A DNA stretch of 64,000 nt from Desulfotomaculum nigrificans DSM 574 (GTDB lineage Bacteria > Bacillota > Desulfotomaculia > Desulfotomaculales > Desulfotomaculaceae): assembly GCF_000189755.2 (NCBI RefSeq), contig NZ_KI912183.1:1986257-2050256 (forward strand), given 5' to 3'. Made by a program: the position numbers and the translations under genes. The notes under the pieces were generated by a model that was given only the letters and a program-made list of their open reading frames with translations, was not told the DNA's origin and ran no database searches. Shown piece after piece: positions 48,633 through 57,693 of this stretch. Numbering within the stretch: position 1 is the first letter of the stretch; each line of letters starts with the position of its first letter.

Positions 48633-48785
48633 TTATTCAACTTTAGTAAAGGCATCTTTTCCCAAGCCGCACTCCGGACAAACCCAATCCTCCGGCAGAT
48701 CCTCAAAGGCTGTTCCGGGGGGAATATCTCCCTCCCCCTTGGCGGGATCATAGATGTAGCCGCAGACACACTCATACTTGGACAT
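48633..48785 (-). CDS. Rubredoxin, short form with CxC first knuckle
   Basis: 50 residues, an iron-cysteine electron carrier. The second knuckle is canonical, WVCPECG (C36, C39). The first reads [11 protein letters not shown], where C6 and C8 are separated by one residue instead of the usual two. The loop before [13 protein letters not shown] is also shorter than in typical 52-54 residue rubredoxins. ATG 48785 has AAGGAGG eight bases upstream. The flavodiiron protein gene ends 128 bases upstream on the same strand; rubredoxins are its normal electron donors. Confidence 0.92.
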   Translation of the reverse strand: MSKYECVCGYIYDPAKGEGDIPPGTAFEDLPEDWVCPECGLGKDAFTKVE

Positions 48786-48912
48786 AAAATTTTCCTCCTT
48801 ACTCATGGAAACAGATCCGGTTATCCTATTTTTTTACCCGTACCGTTATTTCCGTTTTTATGGTAGTATTTACACCCCGTAGGGCAAATTTCGTACATGT
48901 TCCAGCAGGTTA

Positions 48913-50124
48913 CTATTTCACCGCCTGTTCAGGGGTAATAAGAGCTTTGATCTTTTCGGCAAAGGCTTCACCATAGGCCACACATTCCTTTAATTCGTCA
49001 GCTGTGGGATCCCATTGAATCTTTTTGCTTTCCTGAATAATTTCAAAGCCGGATTCCTTAAGCCATTCTTCAACAATCTTCACAGACTCCCCGCTCCAGC
49101 CGTAGGAACCAAAGGAAGCTGCTGCTTTTTGCTTAAACTTGAGACCTTTAATCATCTCCAAAACAGCAGCCAGGGAAGAAAGAATACCGTTATTCACTGT
49201 TGAACTGCCGACAATGATTCCTTTAGACCTGAAAACTTCGGTAATAATATCGTTCTTGTCATGTTTGGCCGTGTTAATAACTTTGGCGGGAACACCTTTG
49301 TTTTCCAGCCCTCCGGCTATAGCCAGGGCCATTTTCTTAGTGGCCCCCCACATGGTGTCGTATAAGACGGTTACGGAGCCTTCGTGATAGTTGTTAGCCC
49401 ATTGCTCATATTTTTCCACAATCTGCATGGGGTTGTCCCGCCAAATGATACCATGGCTGGGAGCAATCATATCGATGGGTAGATTTAAAGACTTCAATTC
49501 TTTTATTTTGGCCAGGACCAGTTTACTGAAAGGGGTGATGATATTGGCATAATATTTTAACGCCTCATAATATAACTCACCCTGGTCCACCTGGTCGTTA
49601 AAATAATGGGGCGATACATAATGCTGGCCGAAGGGGTCATTGGAAAGTAATACATTGGCCCCCTGCACATAGGTCATCATGGTGTCCGGCCAGTGCAGCA
49701 TAGGTGCCTCAACAAAGACCAGTTTGTAATGGCCCAGATCCACGCTGTCCCCGGTTTTTACCACCTGAAAGTTCCAGTCCTTATGGAAATGTTTTTTGAT
49801 CATCTCCGCCCCTTTCTTGGTGCAGTAAATAGGGGTATCCGGGATCTTTTCCATGAGATAGGCAAGGCTTCCGGCGTGGTCCACTTCACAGTGGTTGATT
49901 ACAATTAAATCAATTTTATCCAGCCCAAACAACCGCTCCAATTCTTCCACAAAACCTTCATGATAGGGCGTCCATACGGTGTCAACCAGTGCCAGCTTCT
50001 CATCCTTAATCAGATAGGAGTTATATGAAGAGCCCCGGAAAGTTGAGTATTCATCTCCATGGAATTTCTTTAATTCCCAGTCTTTGTAACCCACCCAGTA
50101 AATTTTATCTTTAATCTCTAACAT
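48913..50124 (-). CDS. FprA-type flavodiiron protein (O2/NO reductase)
   Basis: 403 residues. The N-terminal metallo-beta-lactamase domain carries the diiron ligands in NHCEVDHAGS (His-x-Glu-x-Asp-His), HWPDTMMTY and later DSNDPF/PSHGIIW; the C-terminal flavodoxin domain starts near 255 with TVLYDTMWGATKKMA, the FMN phosphate loop. It reduces oxygen to water (or NO to N2O) with electrons from rubredoxin, protecting anaerobes. ATG 50124 has GAGGTGG upstream. The rubredoxin gene follows on the same strand. I see no confident promoter in the 50125-50357 gap. Confidence 0.93.
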   Translation of the reverse strand: MLEIKDKIYWVGYKDWELKKFHGDEYSTFRGSSYNSYLIKDEKLALVDTVWTPYHEGFVEELERLFGLDKIDLIVINHCEVDHAGSLAYLMEKIPDTPIYCTKKGAEMIKKHFHKDWNFQVVKTGDSVDLGHYKLVFVEAPMLHWPDTMMTYVQGANVLLSNDPFGQHYVSPHYFNDQVDQGELYYEALKYYANIITPFSKLVLAKIKELKSLNLPIDMIAPSHGIIWRDNPMQIVEKYEQWANNYHEGSVTVLYDTMWGATKKMALAIAGGLENKGVPAKVINTAKHDKNDIITEVFRSKGIIVGSSTVNNGILSSLAAVLEMIKGLKFKQKAAASFGSYGWSGESVKIVEEWLKESGFEIIQESKKIQWDPTADELKECVAYGEAFAEKIKALITPEQAVK

Positions 50125-50357
50125 TTTTCCACCTCACATTATTTCTTAGCCCACAAATCCTTTTATCAGCATCCCCGGAGGTTATTTATACTTATTACGG
50201 CTTTGTTTTTCCAGGAGACGATATCAGATGGGGGTGTATTAGCTTGTACTATAACAGAAATTTATTACATAAACCTTATCAAAGTATGAAAAAAGTTTTT
50301 ATATTCGTGGTTGAAGCCAAGGAAAATCCCCTGTAGGACTTATTGTACTCAAATGCG

Positions 50358-53300
50358 TTAAGAATTGCGGGTTGCCAATTTTACAAAACTATTATAAACA
50401 TCATCGAACAGGGAATAAATTACCGGAATCAAGACCAGCGTTAACAAAGTCCCGGTCAAGATACCTCCTATAACGGTGGTAGCAAGGGGTGAAAAACGTT
50501 CGGAACCCAGCGCCCACTCGGCGGCTAAAGGAAACATACCGGCCACGTTAGACAGGGCGGTCATCATGATGGGTCGGAACCTTATCTTTACTGATTCGGT
50601 AATGGCCGTGCTTCTGTCGATACCCGTTTCTCTGGCTTTAATTATATAGTCAATCAGCACAATGCCATTTCTCACCACGGTACCAACCAGCAGGATCACA
50701 CCAAGAAATGCTGACATCGATACCGACTTACCGGTTAGCATGAGAGCCACGGCCACGCCGATAAAAACCATCGGGATGGTGAGCATGATGGTTACCGGGT
50801 GCAGGAAGGAGCGGAATTGCGCCACCAGCAACAGATATACGCCGATAACAGCCATAACCAGTGATTTGCCTAAATCCCCGGCAGATTCTTTAAGGTCGGC
50901 GTTTTCTCCCACTATCTGCACACTGTAGCCTTCTGGGATTTCTATGCCGTCCAGTTCCTTTTGAATGTCCTTAATCACATGGCTGAAAGGCCGGTCCATA
51001 GTGTAGCCGTAAATATTGATCGTTCTCTGCAGGTTTTCCGCGGTCACCACATTGGGCCCCTTGCTGGTTTCTACTGCAGCTACAGCCCTGAGAGGTATAC
51101 TAACCCCCGCGGGTGAGGTGATATTTACCGACAACAGATCCTTAACCGACTGGCGGTCCTTTTCCTGGTAGCGCAGTGTAATATCCGCATTCTTTTCGTT
51201 TATTACTTGTAATTCAGAAGCCTTCATGCCTTCCAGACTGGCAAAAACCTCTTTAGCTACATTGGCCGGATATAAACCCAGGCGGGTGGCCTTTTCTTCA
51301 TTTACTACAACATTGATTTCCGGAGTATTGGGGGACCAACTTTTATAAATATTTACCGCACCGGGTATGGCCTTAACTTTTTCCATGACCTGTTCTGCTA
51401 AATGATTTAAAATCTCGCTATCTTCACCTGATATTTTAATATCAATGGGCGCCACCGTGGTGGATTTAGCAGTACCCCCACTTTCTTTGATAACAAAGGT
51501 TTCTATATTGGGTATCTTCTCTATTTCCCCGCGCAGCCTATCCTCAATCTGCCAGATCGTTTCCTGGCGTTCCTTTCTGCTGTTAAGAGTAACAGAGATA
51601 AAAGCCTGAGAGACACCCATGGCCCCGCTGTCCCCCAGGTAGTGCCCGCCTGGCTCGTAACCGATTTGGGTACTATAACTGATGACGTTTTTTTCTTTAG
51701 CCAACAGTTCTTCCACATATCCCACCACCTCCGAGGTTTTCTCCAGAGAAGTGCCCGGAAATGTTTGTATGGATATAAAAAAAGTACCGGCATCAATTTT
51801 AGGTAGTACCTCCATACCGACAATACCCAGTAACCTGAGGCTTAAAACGAAAATTCCCACGGCCACCAGCACCGTAATGAAACGTGCTTTCATGGCCATA
51901 CCCAAAATCCTTACATAAAAATCCCTTAATTTATCTACAGCCCGGGTAAAGGGGGAAATTACCCTGGCCACAACCCTTTCCCCTCTTGCCCACCTTTTGC
52001 CGCCCAGTAGAACAGTTAACAGTGGGATAATGGTTAGGGAAACCAGTAATGAGGAGATCATGGCAAAAACCAAAGTCTTGGCCATGGGGCCGAAAATCCT
52101 ACCCACAAACCCGGTAATAAAAAGAAGGGGAATTAGCACAATAATAATGGTGGACGTTCCGGCCACGTTGGCCAGCATGATTTCATTGGTCCCGTCAATG
52201 GCGGCGCTTTTAATATCCTTACCCAGGTCATGGTGGTGCCTCATGATGTTTTCCACCACTACAATGGCATCGTCCACCACAATACCTACACTGAGAATAA
52301 GAGCTGACAGGGTGATCAGGTTAAAGGACATTCCTGTCAATGACATCAGTCCCATGGTACACAGCAGGGACAGGGGCATGGACAAAGCCACTACAATTGA
52401 TTCATTAATGGTAACCAGAAAGAGCAGTACAATTAAAGCGGTTAAAATTAACGCATCCCTGGTGGTTGCGGACATATTGTCCACCACCTGCTTGGTAAAA
52501 ATGGAATCATCCTCGGCCACGGCAAAGGTAACATCCGGGTAGTCCTTTTTGATTTCCGCCAGTTTATCCTTAACCCTGTCTACCACCTCTACCGTGTTGG
52601 CATCATCCTTTTTAAGGATCTGGATGGCGATGGACGGCTGGCCACCCAGACGATAGGCGCTCCTGTTCTCCACTGTACCGTCCTGAATGGTAGCCACGTC
52701 CCGCAGGTAAACCGGCTTACCGCCACGGTTATCAATAATCAGATCGGCCAGCGTTATAGGGTCTACGGTCTCCTGGGTGAATCTTACAGTGTATTCATTT
52801 TCATCCTGGATTAAATTACCGCCGGGGTCCGTAATGTTGGTGTTTCTTATAGCCCCCGCTACCTTTTCCAGGGGTATGTTTAAAGATGCCAGTTTCGACC
52901 TGTCCAGCAGCACGTTTATCTGCCGCTTATGCCCACCAATAACATCTACCGCCGCTACACCCTGGGTTAACTGTAGCCGGTCCTTTATTTCGTTATCGGC
53001 TAATCGTCTAATTTCTGTTAAGTCTTTACCTTTACCTGAAAGTCCCACAGTTAGCACCGGCCGGTTAGAAGAACTGAATTTCATTACCTGGGGTTCGGCA
53101 ATTCCTGCAGGAAGATCTTTTTTTATTCTGGATATGGCGTTTTGTACATCTACGGCTGCCTCGTCCACATCTTTACCGTATTGGAATTCTACTTTAATTA
53201 TGGACAAGCCGTTTTGTGACGAGGACTTAATGGTTTTGGCCCCGTCAATGGTGGTAAATTCCTCCTCCAGGGGTTGACTGAGGTTTTTGGCTACGTCTGC

Positions 53301-53468
53301 CGGAGAGGCTCCGGGATAAGCGGTAATAACATTAACCAGGGGCGGTGCTGTCTCCGGAAACAATTCTTCCTTCATATTATTCCTGGCATATAAACCAAAG
53401 ATGATAACTGCCAGTACCAGCGCAAATATGGTGTATTTATGTTTAATAGAAAAAGCCGGCCAGTTCAC
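50358..53468 (-). CDS. RND family efflux transporter permease
   Basis: 1036 residues with twelve membrane helices in two repeats and two large external domains, as in AcrB/MdtB-type pumps. TM4 contains the proton-relay pair in GIVVDDAIVVVENI (adjacent aspartates). N-terminal region: FSIKHKYTIFALVLAVIIFG split as helix 1, then PETAPPLVNVITAYPGASP. GTG 53468 overlaps the adaptor stop (GTGA), so the pair is coupled. No outer-membrane TolC gene is present, as expected for a monoderm organism. The substrate is unknown. Confidence 0.93.
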   Translation of the reverse strand: MNWPAFSIKHKYTIFALVLAVIIFGLYARNNMKEELFPETAPPLVNVITAYPGASPADVAKNLSQPLEEEFTTIDGAKTIKSSSQNGLSIIKVEFQYGKDVDEAAVDVQNAISRIKKDLPAGIAEPQVMKFSSSNRPVLTVGLSGKGKDLTEIRRLADNEIKDRLQLTQGVAAVDVIGGHKRQINVLLDRSKLASLNIPLEKVAGAIRNTNITDPGGNLIQDENEYTVRFTQETVDPITLADLIIDNRGGKPVYLRDVATIQDGTVENRSAYRLGGQPSIAIQILKKDDANTVEVVDRVKDKLAEIKKDYPDVTFAVAEDDSIFTKQVVDNMSATTRDALILTALIVLLFLVTINESIVVALSMPLSLLCTMGLMSLTGMSFNLITLSALILSVGIVVDDAIVVVENIMRHHHDLGKDIKSAAIDGTNEIMLANVAGTSTIIIVLIPLLFITGFVGRIFGPMAKTLVFAMISSLLVSLTIIPLLTVLLGGKRWARGERVVARVISPFTRAVDKLRDFYVRILGMAMKARFITVLVAVGIFVLSLRLLGIVGMEVLPKIDAGTFFISIQTFPGTSLEKTSEVVGYVEELLAKEKNVISYSTQIGYEPGGHYLGDSGAMGVSQAFISVTLNSRKERQETIWQIEDRLRGEIEKIPNIETFVIKESGGTAKSTTVAPIDIKISGEDSEILNHLAEQVMEKVKAIPGAVNIYKSWSPNTPEINVVVNEEKATRLGLYPANVAKEVFASLEGMKASELQVINEKNADITLRYQEKDRQSVKDLLSVNITSPAGVSIPLRAVAAVETSKGPNVVTAENLQRTINIYGYTMDRPFSHVIKDIQKELDGIEIPEGYSVQIVGENADLKESAGDLGKSLVMAVIGVYLLLVAQFRSFLHPVTIMLTIPMVFIGVAVALMLTGKSVSMSAFLGVILLVGTVVRNGIVLIDYIIKARETGIDRSTAITESVKIRFRPIMMTALSNVAGMFPLAAEWALGSERFSPLATTVIGGILTGTLLTLVLIPVIYSLFDDVYNSFVKLATRNS

Positions 53469-54571
53469 TTATCACCACCCTCCCTCCTGAACACATATAC
53501 CTCTTTACCATCGGTTACCTTACTCAGGTTAGAAGTTATAATCTCTTCACCTGCTGTAACGCCCTCTATGATTTCCACCAGGTTATCTCCTTTAATACCG
53601 GTTTTGACCGATCTTTTAACGGCCTTGCCGTCTTTGACTACATACACATAGGCTCCGGATTTCGTTTCCTCAACCGCTCCGGTTGGCACCACTAATGTCT
53701 TCTCTTTATTTCCGGTTAAAAAACTGACATCAACACTGGTTCCCGGTTTTAACATTGCCCCCGGGATGGGGATTTCCACTATCGTGGTGTGGGTCTGGGG
53801 TTCTGCCGATGGAAATATTTTGGCCACCTTTGACTTTAAACTTTGGGGTAACAGGGGTGATATCAGAACCACCTCCATGTTTTCCTTGATCATCTCTAGA
53901 TCCGTTTCGGTTACCCGGACCTGGGCCTTTAACTTACTTGTATCTGATAAAATTAAGATGGGTTTTCCTGCCACAGCCATATCGCCCAATTGGCTCTGCA
54001 GGGAATTAACCACTCCGTCAAAAGGAGCCTTTATGTAAGTATTCTCTAAAGCCACTTCCACCTCCCGTAAAGCGAATTTAGCTTCTTCTAATTGGCTGGC
54101 CGCCACATCCCGTTGAAGTTTATATTGCAGATAATTTTGTTCCGATATGGCTTGTGCCTGAAAGAGTTGTTCGTACTTACCAAGTTGCTGGTCAAGAAAC
54201 TTGTAGTTTAATTCTGCGGTATTTACCCGCTGGCGCAAAGTATTGACTTTACCCTTGTATTCACTGTCATCAATTACAGCAAGGATATCTCCCTTTTTAA
54301 CCCTGTCCCCTTCCTTGACAGGCAGACTTGTTATGCGGCCCATTATCTTAGCCGATATAACCGAATCATTGTTGGAAACCACCGTCCCTGTGTAAGTAAG
54401 GTCGGCGGATATGGGACCCATCTTCACCTGAGCGGTTTCCACCGGAATTTTATTTACCCGGGGGGCTTGCACCATCCGGGTTCCCTTAAACTTCATTACT
54501 GCCAGCCCGGTCATTATAACAACTGCCAAACCAATAACGATTAATATCATTCTTTTGTTTTTCAAAACCAT
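53465..54571 (-). CDS. RND efflux adaptor (membrane fusion protein)
   Basis: 368 residues. One N-terminal membrane helix (about 7-25), lipoyl-type halves (GRITSLPVKEGDRVKKGDILAVI and YIKAPFDGVVNSLQSQLGDM), a coiled hairpin between them, beta-barrel and membrane-proximal domains ending in VYVVKDGKAVKRSVKTGI. ATG 54571 is eight bases after AAGGAG; upstream codons to 54601 lie in the operator. It has no lipobox cysteine, so it stays anchored by the helix. Confidence 0.9.
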   Translation of the reverse strand: MVLKNKRMILIVIGLAVVIMTGLAVMKFKGTRMVQAPRVNKIPVETAQVKMGPISADLTYTGTVVSNNDSVISAKIMGRITSLPVKEGDRVKKGDILAVIDDSEYKGKVNTLRQRVNTAELNYKFLDQQLGKYEQLFQAQAISEQNYLQYKLQRDVAASQLEEAKFALREVEVALENTYIKAPFDGVVNSLQSQLGDMAVAGKPILILSDTSKLKAQVRVTETDLEMIKENMEVVLISPLLPQSLKSKVAKIFPSAEPQTHTTIVEIPIPGAMLKPGTSVDVSFLTGNKEKTLVVPTGAVEETKSGAYVYVVKDGKAVKRSVKTGIKGDNLVEIIEGVTAGEEIITSNLSKVTDGKEVYVFRREGGDK

Positions 54572-54586
54572 TTGTCCAGCTCCTTG

Positions 54587-54604
54587 AAAGTTAGTACTCA
54601 CTTA
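54587..54604. promoter_or_regulatory. Operator of the RND efflux operon
   Basis: The site AAAGTTAGTACTCACTTA lies just upstream of the adaptor's ribosome binding site. Its right half ACTCACTTA is identical to the right half of the palindrome before the TetR gene at 55289-55306, which suggests binding by the same regulator. Confidence 0.6.
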
Positions 54605-54682
54605 CTTTAGGGTAAAATTTTTTCTGATGGAAACTATTCTTCCCCAGTTAATTAGTTCAATAATACTCAATCATAAATATAG

Positions 54683-55273
54683 TTATAACAGTGTTTTAAT
54701 GAAGTAGTTAATAATTTTATCTACCCGATCCGTAAGACACCAGGTATGACCCATTAAAGACCACTTAAAAACATTTACCTGAATAAGTCCCAGGTAGGCC
54801 TCCGTAGCCAGCTGCAAATCGATATCCCTTTTAAAGAGACCTTTTTCCATACCTTCTTCAATAATATTATGTATAACTTGACTATAACTTTTTACTGTGG
54901 TTAACAATAAATTCTTCAAGTACTCGTCAGCCAGGTGAACTTGTTCCGAAAAAATTACTTTGGGTACACCGGGATACATGGTAAAAAATTGAAACTTGTT
55001 GTAAAGAATCTTCTTAAGTTTTTTGTCAGGTGAGATTTCTTCCCTGGCTACATTTTGAGCCAATGGCAGCAGTGTATTTCTAATGAAAATTAAAACTTCC
55101 TGCAGTATCTCTGCTTTACTGCTAAAATGCTTAAAAACAGCCCCTTCCGATATTCCCACCCGGTTGGCTATTTCCGCGGTGGTGATATTGCCAAACCCCC
55201 TTTCCGAAATGATATCTAAAGTAGCTTTTATTATTTGACTTTTTCTCTCAACAGAGCTAAGCCTTTGCACCAT
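54683..55273 (-). CDS. TetR family regulator of the RND efflux operon
   Basis: 196 residues. HTH: IIKATLDIISERGFGNITTAEIANRVG followed by the recognition helix SEGAVFKHFSSKAEIL; the C-terminal domain is helical with an FFTMYPGVPKVIF segment. ATG 55273 has GGAGG six bases upstream. It lies upstream of the efflux genes on the same strand, and both promoters carry the same operator half-sites, so it is probably an autoregulated repressor. Confidence 0.92.
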   Translation of the reverse strand: MVQRLSSVERKSQIIKATLDIISERGFGNITTAEIANRVGISEGAVFKHFSSKAEILQEVLIFIRNTLLPLAQNVAREEISPDKKLKKILYNKFQFFTMYPGVPKVIFSEQVHLADEYLKNLLLTTVKSYSQVIHNIIEEGMEKGLFKRDIDLQLATEAYLGLIQVNVFKWSLMGHTWCLTDRVDKIINYFIKTLL

Positions 55274-55288
55274 AGTTAACCTCCGAGG

Positions 55289-55306
55289 TAAGTGTGTACT
55301 CACTTA
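55289..55306. promoter_or_regulatory. Operator of the TetR gene
   Basis: TAAGTGTGTACTCACTTA, an 18-bp palindrome with one mismatched pair. It lies between the -10 box at 55313-55318 and the TetR start at 55273, spanning the likely start of transcription. Confidence 0.7.
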
Positions 55307-55312
55307 TTCTTT

Positions 55313-55341
55313 ATTATAATGATAAAAGTATCTGGTGACAA
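55313..55341 (-). promoter_or_regulatory. Sigma-A promoter of the TetR-RND genes
   Basis: Minus-strand TTGTCA, 17 bases, perfect TATAAT, with the operator palindrome directly downstream. Confidence 0.75.
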
Positions 55342-55366
55342 TCCCGCAGGAATAATAAGTTTATTA

Positions 55367-56578
55367 CTATTGTCTAACCTTTATAGTTGATCTAAGTCCA
55401 GTGTACCATAACAATGTTTTAACCTTTACATCAACTTTTAATTGAGGATATATATTATCCCAATTTTTTTGTAGATTTTTCCACTCTCTGGGGAATGTGC
55501 GGTGGATCTCCTCCCCGAAGCCGAAAATATCAGCGCCAAACTCCTGCTGGGCTTTAGTTAAAGCCGCCATAACTTCTTCCTGAATAACCGCCGCCTCGGC
55601 CTCTTCCAACCGGTGAAGCACTTCAGGTTTCGTTAAGTCAAGTTGACAGGCCTGTTCTCCCAAATTCCCTTCTGTTTTAATATCAACATTGACAGTTATC
55701 TCGCCGTCCTTAATTACCGGCTTTATTTTACCGGAGGCCCTGATTACCTCTATAGACACCAGACCGTTATGCTCAGGACAATTCACATCGACAATACCCT
55801 TATCAACCTTTCCGGTCACCCATAACATCCCTCTGGTTTCAGTTTTATTTAACCAACCCACCAGCTTACTTCTTTTAAAGACAGCCGCTCCGTCAACCTT
55901 AAAACGGTTGACTGTCTCTTCTTTTCCCCCGCCTTCAGTTGTTTCTATCCCTCTCTTCTTGGGAGCCTCTTCCGGAGTCAGTTCAATCCTGGACGCCACG
56001 GGATCACGGCTGTCACTGGTAAGCATATCTACAAATTGTTTTAAGTTAACAACAGCAGATGTTGATGAATTTTTACCGGCTTTAGTGCTTCCTTCAATGG
56101 CCGTAGCGGGAATCTTTTCCAAAGGATGCTCCGCTTGGAGAATTTCCTCCGCCTTTCCCCTGGCCACCAGTACAAAACTCCTCCGGCGCAGTTCAGGATC
56201 CCGGATAAAAAAATCAAGGTACCGCACTACTCCATCTGCAGCCAGCTCCTCGCCGATGATAATTACCTTGTTATGGGCCCAAAAAAGCCTCCTGCCGGTT
56301 TGGTTAACAAAATCTCGTACCGCTTCAAATGAGGTATTACCCGTACTACTGACCACCCACACCGCCTTGGGACTACCCGGGCCACCCTTACTTACCGGAG
56401 CCTTTATCTCTCCAGGCTTAATTATCTGTACGGTAAGTTTAACTTTATTTTCCCCGTCTTTGTCTAACCCCACCGCGGCCACGAGCCCCAGTTCACCGGG
56501 CTCACGTCTGTTCCAACATCCGGAAGTAAAGACAATTTGTAGAATTAGAAAAACAAAAACGAGGATCCTTTTCTTCAT
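55367..56578 (-). CDS. gerC: Ger(x)C family spore germination lipoprotein
   Basis: 403 residues. A signal peptide with lipobox FTSGC (lipidated C21) followed by WNRREPGELG, the family hallmark, then EAVRDFVNQTGRRLFWAHNKVIIIGE and the C-terminal GEEIHRTFPREWKNL. It is the C subunit of a GerA-type nutrient germinant receptor in the spore inner membrane. ATG 56578 overlaps the gerB stop by four bases with AAGGAG eight bases upstream. Such operons are normally transcribed late in the forespore under sigma-G; I could not assign its promoter. Confidence 0.95.
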   Translation of the reverse strand: MKKRILVFVFLILQIVFTSGCWNRREPGELGLVAAVGLDKDGENKVKLTVQIIKPGEIKAPVSKGGPGSPKAVWVVSSTGNTSFEAVRDFVNQTGRRLFWAHNKVIIIGEELAADGVVRYLDFFIRDPELRRRSFVLVARGKAEEILQAEHPLEKIPATAIEGSTKAGKNSSTSAVVNLKQFVDMLTSDSRDPVASRIELTPEEAPKKRGIETTEGGGKEETVNRFKVDGAAVFKRSKLVGWLNKTETRGMLWVTGKVDKGIVDVNCPEHNGLVSIEVIRASGKIKPVIKDGEITVNVDIKTEGNLGEQACQLDLTKPEVLHRLEEAEAAVIQEEVMAALTKAQQEFGADIFGFGEEIHRTFPREWKNLQKNWDNIYPQLKVDVKVKTLLWYTGLRSTIKVRQ

Positions 56579-57693
56579 CTTGCTTTCTCCTTAAGGCCTC
56601 TGATAACGGATATAACCAACAACAATATAGGAATCCCTACTTCAAAAGGCAGGCTATAGACCGGCCATATTTTCACAGCAAAATTAATTTGTTCCAAAAT
56701 ATTTCTGTATATCACCATAGATAAAAAGGTCATGAGTACGGCTGATGGCAAAATAAGAACTTTATAGTCCTTTAAATTAAAAATTTGGGCCACACCGGTG
56801 ACAAAGACATAGAAACATAAGGATATTTTGGTAAAGCCTGAAGCTGCCCAAATGGCCATGGGAATTGCGTCAATCCGCTCTATAAATCCGGCCACACTTA
56901 TGTACCTGGCCAGAGACAATGTAGGATAGATACGCTCAGCCGTGCCGGTGGGACCGAATATGGCCAGTATAACCATTGTTGTTACGGTTAACAATATACC
57001 GCCAACCATTATGGCCACAAACCGCCCTTTTTGGGCTTGTTCAGGCTTGTTAATGTACGGTAAAATCATGGCAAACAAAACCGTTTCACCGAAAGGAAAA
57101 GTAATCGGTACCAACGAAGCTTTAAGCACCGGTTGCCAACCGTTTTCCAGTACCGGCAAGAAATTTTTATAACTTAATTCATTGATAGGCAGTAACAGGA
57201 TCAAAACAGTTGCGATTACTACCAACAAGGTTAAAATTTCATTGACCCGGGCAAACACTTCCAGACCACGGTAAACTACCAGCATCACCACCAGCATTAT
57301 AGCAATATTAACTGCCGCCAAAGGTGTTTCCGGCATAACAGTAGTTGTTACGAAGGTCCCGAAGTTACATACAACCACTGACCCCAGATGCAGGGCAAAC
57401 CAAACAAAAAGCAGCCCCACTGCTTTACCCAGGATTTTTCCCAGTATAACCTCGGCGTATTGGACCAAAGTTTGCCGGGGAAACCGCAGCCCGAGGGTGG
57501 TGTAAAGTGCAGCTATGCCGATACCCACTACCATCCCCAAAAGAATGGCCATCCAGCCGTCCTGTTTGGCTTCGCTCACCACCCCCGTTGGGGTGAGGAG
57601 GATGGCACTGGCCAACAGAAAGTTTGTCATTAAAAGTAATTCCTGCCTGCTTGATATCCTGCCCTCTTCGCGGCTGCCACCCCTATTCCTCAT
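56575..57693 (-). CDS. gerB: GerAB-type germinant receptor permease subunit
   Basis: 372 residues and about ten membrane helices, amino acid/polyamine/cation superfamily. SSRQELLLMTNFLLASAILLTP split at the start is typical of GerAB/YndE proteins. The gene begins ten bases inside gerA. ATG 57693 has AAGGA about eleven bases upstream; an ATG at 57717 has no site. Confidence 0.93.
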   Translation of the reverse strand: MRNRGGSREEGRISSRQELLLMTNFLLASAILLTPTGVVSEAKQDGWMAILLGMVVGIGIAALYTTLGLRFPRQTLVQYAEVILGKILGKAVGLLFVWFALHLGSVVVCNFGTFVTTTVMPETPLAAVNIAIMLVVMLVVYRGLEVFARVNEILTLLVVIATVLILLLPINELSYKNFLPVLENGWQPVLKASLVPITFPFGETVLFAMILPYINKPEQAQKGRFVAIMVGGILLTVTTMVILAIFGPTGTAERIYPTLSLARYISVAGFIERIDAIPMAIWAASGFTKISLCFYVFVTGVAQIFNLKDYKVLILPSAVLMTFLSMVIYRNILEQINFAVKIWPVYSLPFEVGIPILLLVISVIRGLKEKAR

